A stretch of DNA of 60,122 nt from Alistipes sp. UBA940 (GCA_002293425.1 DBDE01000037.1:20141-80262); one strand, 5' to 3'; numbered from the stretch's first letter, positions 42,191 to 51,979 are shown. The notes: generated by a model from the letters alone, not told the origin. Translations and numbers: made by a program.

Positions 42191-45100
42191 ATGAGTGTTT
42201 TAACATCGGTTATCAAGCTTTTCGGCGGGTCGAAGGTCGACAGGGACCGCAAGGCGATAGAGCCTTATGTGGTGCGGACTTTGGAGGTTTATGGCACCTT
42301 ACAGGATATATCCAACGACGAGTTGCGTGCCAGGAGTGCGCGGATGAGGAGCGATATTGCGGAGTTTATCGCGCCGGAGGAGGGTCGGGTCGCTACGTTG
42401 AAGGCCGATATAGATTCAGCCACGATTTCGATAGAGGACAAGGAGTCGATGGCCAAGGAGATCGAGGATCTGACCAAAAAGATCGACGAGAAGATCGAGA
42501 CCAAGCTCGACGAGTTGCTGCCCGAGGCGTTTGCGGTGATGAAGGAGACGGCGCGGCGGTTTAAGGAGAATACCACCGTGGAGGTTGCGGCTAATGATTT
42601 CGACCGCGATTTGGCGGCGAGTAAAGATTTTGTGAGCATTGCGGGTGATCGGGCTGTTTATAAGAACAGCTGGATGGCCGGAGGGAATATGGTGACGTGG
42701 GATATGGTGCACTATGACGTGCAGTTGTTCGGCGGGGTGGCGTTGCATAAGGGCAATATTGCCGAGATGGCGACGGGCGAGGGTAAGACGCTGGTGGCGA
42801 CGCTACCTGTGTTCCTCAACGCGCTGGCGGGCAAGGGGGTGCATATGGTGACGGTGAACGACTATTTGGCCCGACGGGACAGCGAGTGGATGGGCCCGAT
42901 GTATGAGTTTCACGGGTTGAGCGTGGATTGCATAGATAAGCATCAGCCCAATTCGCCTGCTCGGCGGAAGGCCTATTTGGCCGACATCACTTTCGGAACT
43001 AACAATGAGTATGGGTTCGACTATTTGAGGGACAATATGGCCATTTCGCCTGACGATTTGGTTCAGCGCAAGCACCATTTTGCAATTGTGGACGAGGTCG
43101 ACTCGGTGTTGGTGGACGATGCGCGTACGCCTTTGATCATTTCGGGTCCGGTGCCTAAGGGCGACGACCAGATGTTCGAACAGTATCAGCGGCCCATCGA
43201 GAGCCTCTATAATTTACAGAAGGCGGAGGTGACCAGGTTGGTGGGCGAGGCGCGGAGGCTGTTTGGCGAGGGTAAGACGGAACAGGCGGGGATTCTTTTG
43301 TTGCGCGCCCATAAGGGGCTTCCGAAGTATAAGCCGTTGATCAAGTTCCTCTCGGAGACGGGAGTTAAGAGCCTTTTGCAGAAGACCGAAGCGGTGTATA
43401 TGCAGGAGAACAACAAGCGGATGCCCGAGATCACGGACGAGTTGTGGTTTGTGATAGACGAGAAGGGGCACTCGGTGGAGTTGACCGATAAGGGGCACGA
43501 GAATTTGTCGAAGACATTCAAGGAAGAGGGATTTTTCGTCTTGCCCGACATAGGGAGCGAGGTTGCGGCGTTGGAGCATTCGTCCCTGTTGCCCGAGGAG
43601 AAGGCGGAGAAGAAGAGTGCCCTGATCAACGATTATTCGGTTAAGACGGAGAGGGTTCACACCGTCAACCAGTTGTTGAAAGCCTATTCGATGTTCGAGA
43701 AGGATGTGGAGTATGTGGTGATGGACAACAAGGTGAAGATAGTCGACGAGCAAACGGGGCGTATCTTGGATGGGCGGCGTTATTCGGACGGTTTGCACCA
43801 GGCCATCGAGGCGAAGGAGAATGTGAAGGTGGAGGCGGCCACTCAGACTTTTGCCACCATCACGTTGCAGAACTATTTCCGAATGTACCACAAGCTGGCC
43901 GGTATGACGGGTACGGCCGAGACCGAGGCGGCTGAGTTTTGGGACATCTACAAGCTGGACGTGATCGTTATTCCGACCAATCGACCGATAATCAGGGACG
44001 ACCGCGACGACCTTATCTATAAGACCAAGCGCGAGAAGTACAATGCAGTCATCGAGGAGATTGTGAGGCTCGTCGAAGAGGGGCGTCCGGTGCTGGTGGG
44101 TACCACTTCGGTGGAGATCTCGGAGTTGCTGAGCCGAATGCTCAAACTGAGGGGCATCAAGCACAATGTGCTCAACGCCAAGCAGCACCAGCAGGAGGCG
44201 CAGGTGGTGGCCGAGGCGGGGCACGCGGGGCAGGTCACCATCGCCACCAATATGGCGGGTCGCGGGACCGACATTAAGCTCTCGCCCGAGGTTAAGCAGG
44301 CTGGCGGTTTGGCCATTATCGGCACCGAGCGGCACGATTCGAGGCGCGTGGACAGGCAGTTGAGGGGTCGTGCGGGTCGTCAGGGCGATCCGGGTTCTTC
44401 GCAGTTTTTCGTCTCGTTGGAGGACGATTTGATGCGTCTTTTCGGCTCGGGACGTTTGGCCGGAATGATGGACCGGATGGGGTTGAAGGATGGCGAATCG
44501 ATTCAGGCAGGTATGATGAGCAAGGCCATCGAGCGCGCCCAGAAGAAGGTGGAGGAGAACAATTATGGTATCCGTAAACGCCTTTTGCAATACGACGACG
44601 TGATGAACTCGCAAAGGACGGTTATCTACACCCGTCGCCGCCACGCGCTGTTCGGCGAGCGGATAGAGTTGGACCTGAACAATATAATGTGGGACTTTGC
44701 CGAAGATTTTGCCGAAAATTGGGAGGGGGGCGATTACGGTGAGGTCACCTTCGAGCTGTTGCGCTCGGCGGGCGTACAACCCTCGTTCGATGGGGACACT
44801 TTCGAAAAATTCTCGAAGAAGGAGCTGGCCGAAGCCATCGTGGTCGACCTGCGCGAGGCTTATGAGCGTCGGGTGAAGGCCGTGAGCGACGTTGCGAGGC
44901 CCATCGTCACCAAGGTGTACAAAGAACAGGGCGACCGCGGGGGGATTATCCGCATCCCGATCACCAACGGCAATCTGGGTTACAATGTTTCGGTCGACCT
45001 CAAAAAGGCCTACGAAAGCGATTGCGCCGAGATATACAAAGCGTTCTCCAAGCTGGTGATGCTCACCACCATCGACGACAATTGGCGCGAACACCTGCGC

Positions 45101-45454
45101 GAGATGGACGATCTGCGCCAGAGTGTCCAGAACGCCACTTATGAGCAGAAAGACCCATTGCTTATCTACAAGTTCGAGTCGTTCGGGCTGTTTGCCAAGA
45201 TGCTGGTGAAGATCAACGGTCAGGTTCTGTCGGTGGTCGACAAGGGCTATATTCCGATGCGGCAGGAGGAACAGCGCGAGCGTAACCGCGTGGATGTCAA
45301 TAAGTTGCACGCCTCGCGAATGGAGGCGGCAAGGGCTGCGGGCGCGGGCGACAAGGGAAAACCTATGCCCGTCCAGACCGAAAAGAAGGTGGGTCGAAAC
45401 GATCCCTGCCCCTGCGGCTCAGGCAAAAAATACAAAAACTGTCACGGAGCATGA
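42191..45454 (+). CDS. secA: Preprotein translocase ATPase SecA
   Basis: A 1087-residue motor of Sec secretion. EMATGEGKTLVATLP (Walker A), VNDYLARRDSEWMG, VDEVDSVLVDDARTPLIISG, TNMAGRGTDIKLSPEV and RQLRGRAGRQGDPGSSQF are diagnostic. It carries the long Bacteroidetes insertion after the first nucleotide domain (about residues 340-420) and ends in a zinc motif, CPCGSGKKYKNCHG. Its stop overlaps the DUF2007 start. Confidence 0.99.
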   Translation: MSVLTSVIKLFGGSKVDRDRKAIEPYVVRTLEVYGTLQDISNDELRARSARMRSDIAEFIAPEEGRVATLKADIDSATISIEDKESMAKEIEDLTKKIDEKIETKLDELLPEAFAVMKETARRFKENTTVEVAANDFDRDLAASKDFVSIAGDRAVYKNSWMAGGNMVTWDMVHYDVQLFGGVALHKGNIAEMATGEGKTLVATLPVFLNALAGKGVHMVTVNDYLARRDSEWMGPMYEFHGLSVDCIDKHQPNSPARRKAYLADITFGTNNEYGFDYLRDNMAISPDDLVQRKHHFAIVDEVDSVLVDDARTPLIISGPVPKGDDQMFEQYQRPIESLYNLQKAEVTRLVGEARRLFGEGKTEQAGILLLRAHKGLPKYKPLIKFLSETGVKSLLQKTEAVYMQENNKRMPEITDELWFVIDEKGHSVELTDKGHENLSKTFKEEGFFVLPDIGSEVAALEHSSLLPEEKAEKKSALINDYSVKTERVHTVNQLLKAYSMFEKDVEYVVMDNKVKIVDEQTGRILDGRRYSDGLHQAIEAKENVKVEAATQTFATITLQNYFRMYHKLAGMTGTAETEAAEFWDIYKLDVIVIPTNRPIIRDDRDDLIYKTKREKYNAVIEEIVRLVEEGRPVLVGTTSVEISELLSRMLKLRGIKHNVLNAKQHQQEAQVVAEAGHAGQVTIATNMAGRGTDIKLSPEVKQAGGLAIIGTERHDSRRVDRQLRGRAGRQGDPGSSQFFVSLEDDLMRLFGSGRLAGMMDRMGLKDGESIQAGMMSKAIERAQKKVEENNYGIRKRLLQYDDVMNSQRTVIYTRRRHALFGERIELDLNNIMWDFAEDFAENWEGGDYGEVTFELLRSAGVQPSFDGDTFEKFSKKELAEAIVVDLREAYERRVKAVSDVARPIVTKVYKEQGDRGGIIRIPITNGNLGYNVSVDLKKAYESDCAEIYKAFSKLVMLTTIDDNWREHLREMDDLRQSVQNATYEQKDPLLIYKFESFGLFAKMLVKINGQVLSVVDKGYIPMRQEEQRERNRVDVNKLHASRMEAARAAGAGDKGKPMPVQTEKKVGRNDPCPCGSGKKYKNCHGA

Positions 45455-45672
45455 ACGGCTGGACGATAGTTTACACCTCGACGCTGCCTCAGCAGATATA
45501 TTTGCCGCAGAGTTTGTTGGAGAGCGAGGGCATCGAAACCCTCCTCAAAGACGAGCTGACGGCTCAGGTCACCTATTCCAACGCCGTCGGCGGGGCGAAA
45601 CTTATGGTGCGCGAAAATGACGCGGCAAGGGCTGTCGAATTGTTGAAAGCGGGCGGTTATATCGCTTCATAG
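45451..45672 (+). CDS. DUF2007-family small protein
   Basis: A 73-residue protein with the DUF2007 shape: WTIVYTSTLPQQIYLPQSLLESEGIE then a DE/NAVGGAKLMV strand and ENDAARAVELLKAGGY. It is thought to be a small signal-transducing or protein-binding domain. It is translationally coupled to secA (ATGA) and ends 6 bases into the convergent glycosyltransferase gene. Confidence 0.85.
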   Translation: MNGWTIVYTSTLPQQIYLPQSLLESEGIETLLKDELTAQVTYSNAVGGAKLMVRENDAARAVELLKAGGYIAS

Positions 45673-46638
45673 CCCTTTTCGGGCCAGTCGCCACGCCAGA
45701 GTGTCGTAGAGCCGGTGTGCCATCGGCCGAAAACTGCGAGGCAGGCGGTTTAGTATCCGCAGTCGCCACAGCAGGCGGCGACTGTGTTTGTTGTAGCCAA
45801 AAATCTTCTCTTCGCGCCGCGCATCTCCCCCTCGTGCGGCGACGGTTAACGCTTTGCCCAGCGCGGCGCGGGCAACGAACTCCCTGAGCCAGAAGTCGAA
45901 CTGCGGGTCGCCTGCAAGAAAATATTCGAACGAAAACGCCGTCTTTTCGGGCTCATACATCGCCGCCGAACGGTTAGAAGCCGCTTTGTGATAGCGCACA
46001 AGGGGTTCGGGCGAGAAACAGACACCATATCGGCGCGCTATTTTTATCCACATATACTGATCCTCCCCAAGCCTCATCCCCTCCGGAAAGCCTCCCACAG
46101 CCTCCACCACACGCCGCGGAATGACGCAAGCGGACGGGATGGCAATGTTGCGCGTCATCGAAGCGCGAAAAAAATCGTCCACCACACCCCTCTCAGGCAT
46201 ATTAGAAGGGGTATGGATGGTTTTTTTGCCGACGACATCGTACGCCGAACAGTACAATCCGCAATCGGGAAACTCGGCGATCAGAGCGGCCATCTCCTCT
46301 AAGAAGGTGGGTTTCCATTCGTCATCGGCATCGAGCAGGGCAAAAAAATCGCCTTTTGCCTCGCTCATCGCTCGGTTTCTCGCCGCCGAAACCCCAGCAT
46401 TCGGCTGCCTGATAAGTTTGATTTGGGAAACGGAAAAAGATTTTTTGTCGCCCCCACCCCACTCGGGGGCGACACGACTTTCGCAGAAAGTCGAAATAAT
46501 TCCTGCCCCATCGTCAGTAGACCCATCATCGACAACGATTATCTCGGCGGGCGGCAGGGTTTGCGCCAACACACTCCGCAAAGCGCGCTCCACCTCCGCC
46601 GCCTTATTATAAAGAGGTATGACGACGCTAAATCTCAT
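45667..46638 (-). CDS. GT2-family glycosyltransferase with a palindrome-derived insertion
   Basis: A 323-residue GT-A enzyme: FSVVIPLYNKAAEVERAL, IIVVDDGSTDDG, IKLIRQPNAGVSAARNRAM, FFALLDADDEW (metal site). Residues about 50-71 are extra between the first helix and the KLIRQPNAG strand. They are encoded by GTCGCCCC/GGGGCGAC and CGACTTTC-gca-GAAAGTCG palindromes (46448-46493). It is the last gene of the trxB-fic-luxE-stealth-GT operon and overlaps the stealth gene by 11 bases. Confidence 0.88.
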   Translation of the reverse strand: MRFSVVIPLYNKAAEVERALRSVLAQTLPPAEIIVVDDGSTDDGAGIISTFCESRVAPEWGGGDKKSFSVSQIKLIRQPNAGVSAARNRAMSEAKGDFFALLDADDEWKPTFLEEMAALIAEFPDCGLYCSAYDVVGKKTIHTPSNMPERGVVDDFFRASMTRNIAIPSACVIPRRVVEAVGGFPEGMRLGEDQYMWIKIARRYGVCFSPEPLVRYHKAASNRSAAMYEPEKTAFSFEYFLAGDPQFDFWLREFVARAALGKALTVAARGGDARREEKIFGYNKHSRRLLWRLRILNRLPRSFRPMAHRLYDTLAWRLARKGL

Positions 46639-47605
46639 AACTCGATTTTTCGGGCAAAATGGTCGCCAACGCAGCTTCGAGTCGCGACCTAACGCCCTGG
46701 TAATCAGTGATTTGCGCGCTGTCGTTCAGGCACACCATAGCATACTTTTGCCGGCAAATATACTCCCCCGTCCACTCATCACCAAGGGTATCCAACAGCG
46801 CATCGCGCATCGAAACAGGCTCGAAATCGCCACGGGCCAGCTGCTCATATCGCATCAACCAGTGGCTCACCCCCAGCGGCGACCGGAAACGCTGCCGGCA
46901 CGTGGCATCCAAGACATCGAACTCCTCTCGCCACAACAGCTCGAAGGTCTCCCTCAAATAGGGCTGCGGCTGATGGGTGTCGGCCAGTCCGGCAAAGTCG
47001 CGCCACACAGCCAGGTCGACGGTTTTCAGCAAATTAGCCAACCCGTATTTAGGCGAATGCCACTTCCGCCAATTGCTCCGCATAACGCTCCGCCTGTCGT
47101 ACCGCCGATTGAGAATCTCGACCATATTGAGAACGGTATGACTGATAGACGAGCGTGCGATGAGCGACAGCCGAGCCATATCACGCGGCAAACCGTTGTC
47201 CGCAAAAAACCGCTCCCGCGCGACCGGCCGCAACAACAGCATATCGTCGTTGAAAAGAACGAACCGCTCGGCCAACCCCTCGATATGGTGGAAGTTGAGC
47301 TCGATAGGGCGCGACGCAAAGGTGGGCAAATAGTGCGGAGGAATATAATCCGTGTGCCTCACAACATTGACCCGCGCAGAGTTCAACCAGGTCGGCACGT
47401 GCCCCCAGGTGACCAGATGCACCGTGCGAACCCACGGCGCAAACCGCTCGATGCCCCGCAGCAGGTACCTCAACATTCCCCAATCGCGATAGCGCGGAAC
47501 GCTGAAATCGTCGCCCTCGACGCCCCGAAAGCGCGAAAACTCCGCCTGCCACTCGGGGTCGGAACCATCCACCCACGGAATAACTATGTCGACATCAACA
47601 TTCAT
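46628..47605 (-). CDS. Stealth-family phosphotransferase
   Basis: A 325-residue protein with Stealth conserved regions: DIVIPWVDGSDPEWQAEF (CR1), RYRDWGMLRYLLRGIERFAPWV and HHIEGLAERFVLFNDDMLL (CR2). These enzymes transfer sugar-1-phosphate or hexose-phosphate in capsule-like polymers. The context with a GT2 supports surface-glycan synthesis. It overlaps both neighbours by a few bases. Confidence 0.88.
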   Translation of the reverse strand: MNVDVDIVIPWVDGSDPEWQAEFSRFRGVEGDDFSVPRYRDWGMLRYLLRGIERFAPWVRTVHLVTWGHVPTWLNSARVNVVRHTDYIPPHYLPTFASRPIELNFHHIEGLAERFVLFNDDMLLLRPVARERFFADNGLPRDMARLSLIARSSISHTVLNMVEILNRRYDRRSVMRSNWRKWHSPKYGLANLLKTVDLAVWRDFAGLADTHQPQPYLRETFELLWREEFDVLDATCRQRFRSPLGVSHWLMRYEQLARGDFEPVSMRDALLDTLGDEWTGEYICRQKYAMVCLNDSAQITDYQGVRSRLEAALATILPEKSSYEI

Positions 47606-48471
47606 TCCACCAACAAATTACACCCCCTCACATCCGCACCCGTCACCCGCCCCTCGACCGTGAAACTGCCATCCGCGAACACCCGCCCGACATCCTGGGT
47701 CTCGATGAAAGCACAGCTGTCGAGATTGGCAAGGTCGACGATGTTCAACCCTCCCCTACCCTGCGGCCTCACATCGAACGGATCGGCCAAATCCCTGACC
47801 ATCACCCGCATCCACGGCGGCGCACGGAAAATGCCCCCGCCACAAGAGTACGCCTGGCTCATCAGCTCGCACATCCCATATTCCGAATGGATCGTATCGA
47901 CCCCGAACGCAGCACACAGAACACGATGGAGCTCCTGACGCGAAATCTCCTCGCGCCGCCCTTTCATCCCGCCCGTCTCCATCACCACGGTACCCTCGGG
48001 CAGCTTTTCGCCCCTCTCGGCCAGGTCCAGAAGCGCGTACGAAACCCCTATCAACAGCTCCTTTTCGCCGCCGCCCATAGCTTTGAGACGATCGACCATA
48101 TATATCAGCGACGACCCCGTGCGCTCCTCATAACAGGGCAACAGCGAGCGGATTTGCCAATCCTTCACCGGGCCATAGAAGAGCTCGAAACAGGCCGTGA
48201 AGACCTTCTCATAATCCCCCAGCGACGCAACATAGTGCCTCGACGACACCTCCCCGCTGCTGGTGAACACCGCCTCGGGCTCCTTTGCGCCGCAATAGAC
48301 GCGATGGGTTTTAAAAATCTGGATAGGCAAGAAGACGAGACCGTCGCCCCCCACCCTGTCCACATACTCGGCGTATGGTTCGCATTCGACCCTTTGCCGC
48401 CGAAACAGCTCCTCCGCCGCGCGCTCGAAATCCCCCCGCGAAGCGATGTGCACTATGTCGTCAATATTCAT
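47602..48471 (-). CDS. LuxE-like acyl-protein synthetase
   Basis: A 289-residue member of the LuxE/acyl-adenylate family: FLPIQIFKTHRVYCG, VFTSSGEVSSRHYVA, LLPCYEERTGSSLIYMVD, SEYGMCELMSQAYS and SCAFIETQDVGRV. It is slightly short against the usual ~325. It would activate a carboxylate as acyl-AMP or transfer an acyl group; the acceptor is unknown. It overlaps fic upstream by 11 bases. Confidence 0.82.
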   Translation of the reverse strand: MNIDDIVHIASRGDFERAAEELFRRQRVECEPYAEYVDRVGGDGLVFLPIQIFKTHRVYCGAKEPEAVFTSSGEVSSRHYVASLGDYEKVFTACFELFYGPVKDWQIRSLLPCYEERTGSSLIYMVDRLKAMGGGEKELLIGVSYALLDLAERGEKLPEGTVVMETGGMKGRREEISRQELHRVLCAAFGVDTIHSEYGMCELMSQAYSCGGGIFRAPPWMRVMVRDLADPFDVRPQGRGGLNIVDLANLDSCAFIETQDVGRVFADGSFTVEGRVTGADVRGCNLLVE

Positions 48472-48991
48472 AATAATACGACTGCTCGATCCCCTTCATC
48501 GTCACTTCGCGATCGTCGATCCGGTTCGTCAAATTATCGGCCAGTAGCACCAGCAGTTCCAGATCGTTCACCGGACTGCGTTCCATAGCTTGAAGATAGC
48601 GACTTTTGTCGACCCTTTGCCAGTCCACAACCATCCCCAGTGCACGCCGGAGCATCATATCGAGCCAGATTCTCATCGCACGACCATTGCCTTCCATAAA
48701 TGGATGGGCGATGTTCATCTCGACATATTTTGCAATTATTTGCTCGAAATCGCTTTCGGGCATCTGCTCGATCTTGACCAAAATTTCGTTCAGGTACATC
48801 GAATTTGCAAACCGAAAGCCGCCCTTCGAAATATTCTTAGTCCGAATTTGCCCCGCAAAATCGTACAACCCGCCGAACAAATGCCTGTGAATTTCGCACA
48901 GACCCCTCACGGTGCCAACCTCTATCCGGTCGACATCGCCGCTCTGGAAAAGCTGCTTGGCATTTCCCAGGCTCTTTTCGTCAATCTTCAC
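48461..48991 (-). CDS. fic: Fic-domain protein adenylyltransferase, class III-like
   Basis: A 176-residue Fic protein. HPFMEGNGRAMRIW is the catalytic motif (His, and the phosphate-binding GNGR), and LFGGLYDFAGQIRTKNISKGG is the flap region. The C-terminus SYYYEY fits the inhibitory (S/T)xxxE pattern of single-domain class III Fic enzymes, with the inhibitory Glu at 175. It probably transfers AMP to a hydroxyl of a target protein. No antitoxin partner gene is visible. It overlaps trxB by 11 bases. Confidence 0.9.
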   Translation of the reverse strand: MKIDEKSLGNAKQLFQSGDVDRIEVGTVRGLCEIHRHLFGGLYDFAGQIRTKNISKGGFRFANSMYLNEILVKIEQMPESDFEQIIAKYVEMNIAHPFMEGNGRAMRIWLDMMLRRALGMVVDWQRVDKSRYLQAMERSPVNDLELLVLLADNLTNRIDDREVTMKGIEQSYYYEY

Positions 48992-49895
48992 CGTTCAGAA
49001 ACCTTTCGCAGTCGAAGGCGGCCTTGCAACCCGCCGCCGCCGCCGTTATCGCCTGCTGATAAACCTTGTCGGCAACATCGCCAGCCGCAAAAACTCCCCG
49101 CACACTCGTCTGCGTAGAGCCAGCCCCGACAACAACATACCCCTGATCATCCAGCTCCACCTGCCCGCGAAAAACCTCCGTCCGCGGCTCGTGACCAATG
49201 CCCAAAAAGAAGCCCTCGACCTCCAAAACCCTGCCCGAAGCGAGCCTGACGCCTGTCACACCGTTCTCGTCTCCCAGAATCTCTTCCGTCACGTGGCCGA
49301 ACAGCACCTCTATCTTCGGATTGTCGAAAACCCGCCGCTGCATAGTGTCGGAAGCCCGCAAAAAATCCTTGCGCACGATCAAATAGACCTTCCGACATAT
49401 CCCAGCCAGGTACAACGCCTCCTCGCACGCACTGTCGCCCCCGCCGACCACCGCAACGTCGCGATCGCGATAGAAAAAGCCGTCGCACACCGCACACGCA
49501 CTCACCCCCATACCCATAAATTTCCGCTCCGAGGGCAATCCCAGATAACGCGCCGTAGCCCCCGTGGCGATTATAACACTCTGTGCCTCAATCGTTTGCG
49601 AACCGTCAACGGTGATGACAAACGGAGTGCGGGAAAAATCGACCGCCGTCACCTCGCCACTCCTCACCTCGGCCCCGAACCGCCCTGCCTGCCGCCTCAG
49701 ATCGTCCATCATCACCGTGCCCGAAACGCCGTCGGGATAGCCCGGAAAATTTTCGACCTCGGAGGTTGTCGTCAGCTGACCTCCGGGTACCAGACCTTCA
49801 TACAGAATCGGGCTCAGACCCGCCCTGCCGGCGTAAATTGCCGCCGTGAACCCTGCCGGCCCACTGCCGACTATCAAACATTTCGTGGTTTCCAT
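48981..49895 (-). CDS. trxB: Thioredoxin reductase
   Basis: A 304-residue FAD/NADPH enzyme reducing thioredoxin. VGSGPAGFTAAIYAGRAGL binds FAD, CAVC in SACAVCDGFFYRD is the redox pair, VVGGGDSACEEALYL binds NADPH, and GVFAAGDVADKVYQQAI closes FAD. Length is standard. It leads the overlapping operon with fic and the glycan genes. Confidence 0.97.
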   Translation of the reverse strand: METTKCLIVGSGPAGFTAAIYAGRAGLSPILYEGLVPGGQLTTTSEVENFPGYPDGVSGTVMMDDLRRQAGRFGAEVRSGEVTAVDFSRTPFVITVDGSQTIEAQSVIIATGATARYLGLPSERKFMGMGVSACAVCDGFFYRDRDVAVVGGGDSACEEALYLAGICRKVYLIVRKDFLRASDTMQRRVFDNPKIEVLFGHVTEEILGDENGVTGVRLASGRVLEVEGFFLGIGHEPRTEVFRGQVELDDQGYVVVGAGSTQTSVRGVFAAGDVADKVYQQAITAAAAGCKAAFDCERFLNGED

Positions 49896-49964
49896 AACTT
49901 CATAACTTGGAACAAAGGTACAAAATTATGTCGATTAAAAAAGCGGGCCGAAGCCCGCTTTTCG

Positions 49965-51920
49965 CTATTTCAGGGTCACGACGACCCCCGCGGAAAACCA
50001 CTGTCGGGGCATAGTCAGGCCCCCGAAGTCCCAATACCGCGTTCCCAAAAGATTGGTCCCGTCGGCATATATCTGCAATCCGCGACGCTGCCACGAAAGC
50101 CGACCATCCAGCAAAAAATAGGGCTTGTAGTGCTCCACAACCCCGTCCGCACCGATCCAACTCCCCATCCGGTCGTAATAAGAGCCCGTGAACGACAACG
50201 TGAACTCGCCCAACCCGAAGCCCACGACGGCCGAAGCCTTGTGGCGCAAAAAGTCGAGCGCGTACTTCGAAACATAGTTCGCCGCAACCGTCATCTCCGA
50301 ATCCATATAACCATAGCTCGCCATCGCCGTGCGGACAAAACCCTCGCCCCGCCACGAAGCCGAAAACTCCGCCCCGAAAGTGCCCAACCGATTGAGCTGG
50401 GTGGAGTACCAGTCGCCGTCGTCCCACTGCTCCCAATCTATCACGTTGCGGGTCCGGCGATACCACGTCGCCGCCTCGACACCGAATCCGTTCTCGGAGC
50501 GATACTCCGCCCGTAGCCTGAATGTCGTCGCCTGTTCGGGCTTCAGGTTGGGGTTGGGATGATAGGTGACCACGTTGTAGTACAGGTCGGTGAAGGTGGG
50601 CATCCTCATCGAGCGCATTGCGTCGAAGTGGATCCACCACCGGTTTTTGAGCCGAAGAGCCACTCGCCCGAGGAACATTCCGTCTTGGACAGTGGGGGTG
50701 TCGGTCACGCTGCCGAAACCCTCGAAGAAGATGGCATTGCCCGGAGCGCGCAGCTGCACCGCCTTTTCGTACCCCAGCCACACGGTGGTGATGTTGCGGT
50801 TGTGGTTGCCCATCGGCGTCGATCGCATGATGTTGCGTTTGAAACCGGCACCGCCCGAGAGCGTTCCGAACCTGCGCCAATGCTTTTTCAGCGTCAGATC
50901 GGCACCCAGATTGTGGGTCGTGTGACGATTGAAGGGGATCACGGACGGATCGTCGCGCACCATCTCGAATCGGTCGTTGTTTTGCCGCCAATGGATGGTC
51001 GCGTCCACAATGAAGTCGCGCAACACCTCTCTCTCCCACTTCAACGACGCCAGAGCGGTCACCGTGTGCTCGAACTGGTCGGAATAGCGCAACGAATAGG
51101 AGCCATTGCTACCCCAATCCCTGCGCTGGAACCCTGCCTGGAAGTCGAAGTCGCCCCATCGGGTGCGCAGGTAGGCGTTGGTGTTCTTGAAGTCGGTGTT
51201 GTAGCGATAGCCGTCGCTGCGCTTGTGCGACGCAGCGGCGAGAAGCGAAAATTTGCCCTTCGTGAAACCGCCCGAGAGGTTGCCGTAGCCGTAACCGTGG
51301 GCACCCCCTTCGAGCCGCACGCGCAGATAGTCGTCCGCCGGCAGGGCCGTCACGAAGTTCACCCCGCCCGCCAGAGCACCCGGTTGCGGCACCCAGTCGA
51401 CGATGCCGATAGCCGAAATGATGTCCAAATCGACCGGCACCGAGTGGGATTGATGTCCCGTTCGGGCATCGGAGAAATCGACGCCGTTAAGCATCACCAT
51501 TGTTCCGTCGAAGGCACCTCCGCGAATCGAAATGTCGGCCTGTGAAGCCTTGCCTGCACGCTCCCGAATGTCGAGGGCAGGCAACAGACGCAGCACGCTC
51601 TCGGCGTTTTGCGTCGGAAAGATAGCCTTTCGCTCGACGATTGTTCGGGTTTGCGACACCGATTGGCGGACGAGTTGGGCCCCGATGGTTGCGGAGCCTG
51701 TCACCACCAAATTGTCCAGATGCACCGTCGCGAGGCTGTCTGCCGTGGGCAGTTGGCCTTCGAGTTGTGCACCCAGAACGGGTGTTGCAAGCAAGATGAT
51801 CGACATTCGAACGCTCAGCACCCCGATCTTGAAGCGGCATTGACCCGCAAAAGCCGCCCAGGGCTTGCGACTCCACCGCTTGAAGCACCAAAGAGCTTCC
51901 CGTTTGAAATTTTTGTTCAT
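49965..51920 (-). CDS. TonB-dependent outer-membrane receptor
   Basis: A 651-residue receptor. A long N-terminal stretch with a hydrophobic core (IGVLSVRMSIILLATPVLGA) leads to a plug (LDNLVVTGSATI, SVLRLLPALDIRERAGKASQADISIRGG) and a barrel ending in a C-terminal VVVTLK. The plug resembles BtuB/FepA-type receptors rather than SusC. No carboxypeptidase-like N-domain is seen. The ligand is unknown; FeoB-like transport genes lie nearby. ATG 51920 is chosen; a shorter start at MSIILLA is possible. Confidence 0.9.
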   Translation of the reverse strand: MNKNFKREALWCFKRWSRKPWAAFAGQCRFKIGVLSVRMSIILLATPVLGAQLEGQLPTADSLATVHLDNLVVTGSATIGAQLVRQSVSQTRTIVERKAIFPTQNAESVLRLLPALDIRERAGKASQADISIRGGAFDGTMVMLNGVDFSDARTGHQSHSVPVDLDIISAIGIVDWVPQPGALAGGVNFVTALPADDYLRVRLEGGAHGYGYGNLSGGFTKGKFSLLAAASHKRSDGYRYNTDFKNTNAYLRTRWGDFDFQAGFQRRDWGSNGSYSLRYSDQFEHTVTALASLKWEREVLRDFIVDATIHWRQNNDRFEMVRDDPSVIPFNRHTTHNLGADLTLKKHWRRFGTLSGGAGFKRNIMRSTPMGNHNRNITTVWLGYEKAVQLRAPGNAIFFEGFGSVTDTPTVQDGMFLGRVALRLKNRWWIHFDAMRSMRMPTFTDLYYNVVTYHPNPNLKPEQATTFRLRAEYRSENGFGVEAATWYRRTRNVIDWEQWDDGDWYSTQLNRLGTFGAEFSASWRGEGFVRTAMASYGYMDSEMTVAANYVSKYALDFLRHKASAVVGFGLGEFTLSFTGSYYDRMGSWIGADGVVEHYKPYFLLDGRLSWQRRGLQIYADGTNLLGTRYWDFGGLTMPRQWFSAGVVVTLK

Positions 51921-51971
51921 CTTGTTTTGAACTTTTGATAAATGTCTCGGGACCTTCCCGAAAATCAGCCG

Positions 51972-51979
51972 CAAAGATA
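51972..51979 (-). promoter_or_regulatory. -7 box of the TonB receptor
   Basis: TATCTTTG on the minus strand lies 51 bases before the receptor ATG and just past the terminator of the upstream Hc1-like gene. Confidence 0.6.

Noticed and set aside
43214..45310. Long minus-strand ORF of 698 codons antisense to secA
   Set aside because: SecA is unmistakable on the plus strand; the reverse frame is a codon-bias shadow.
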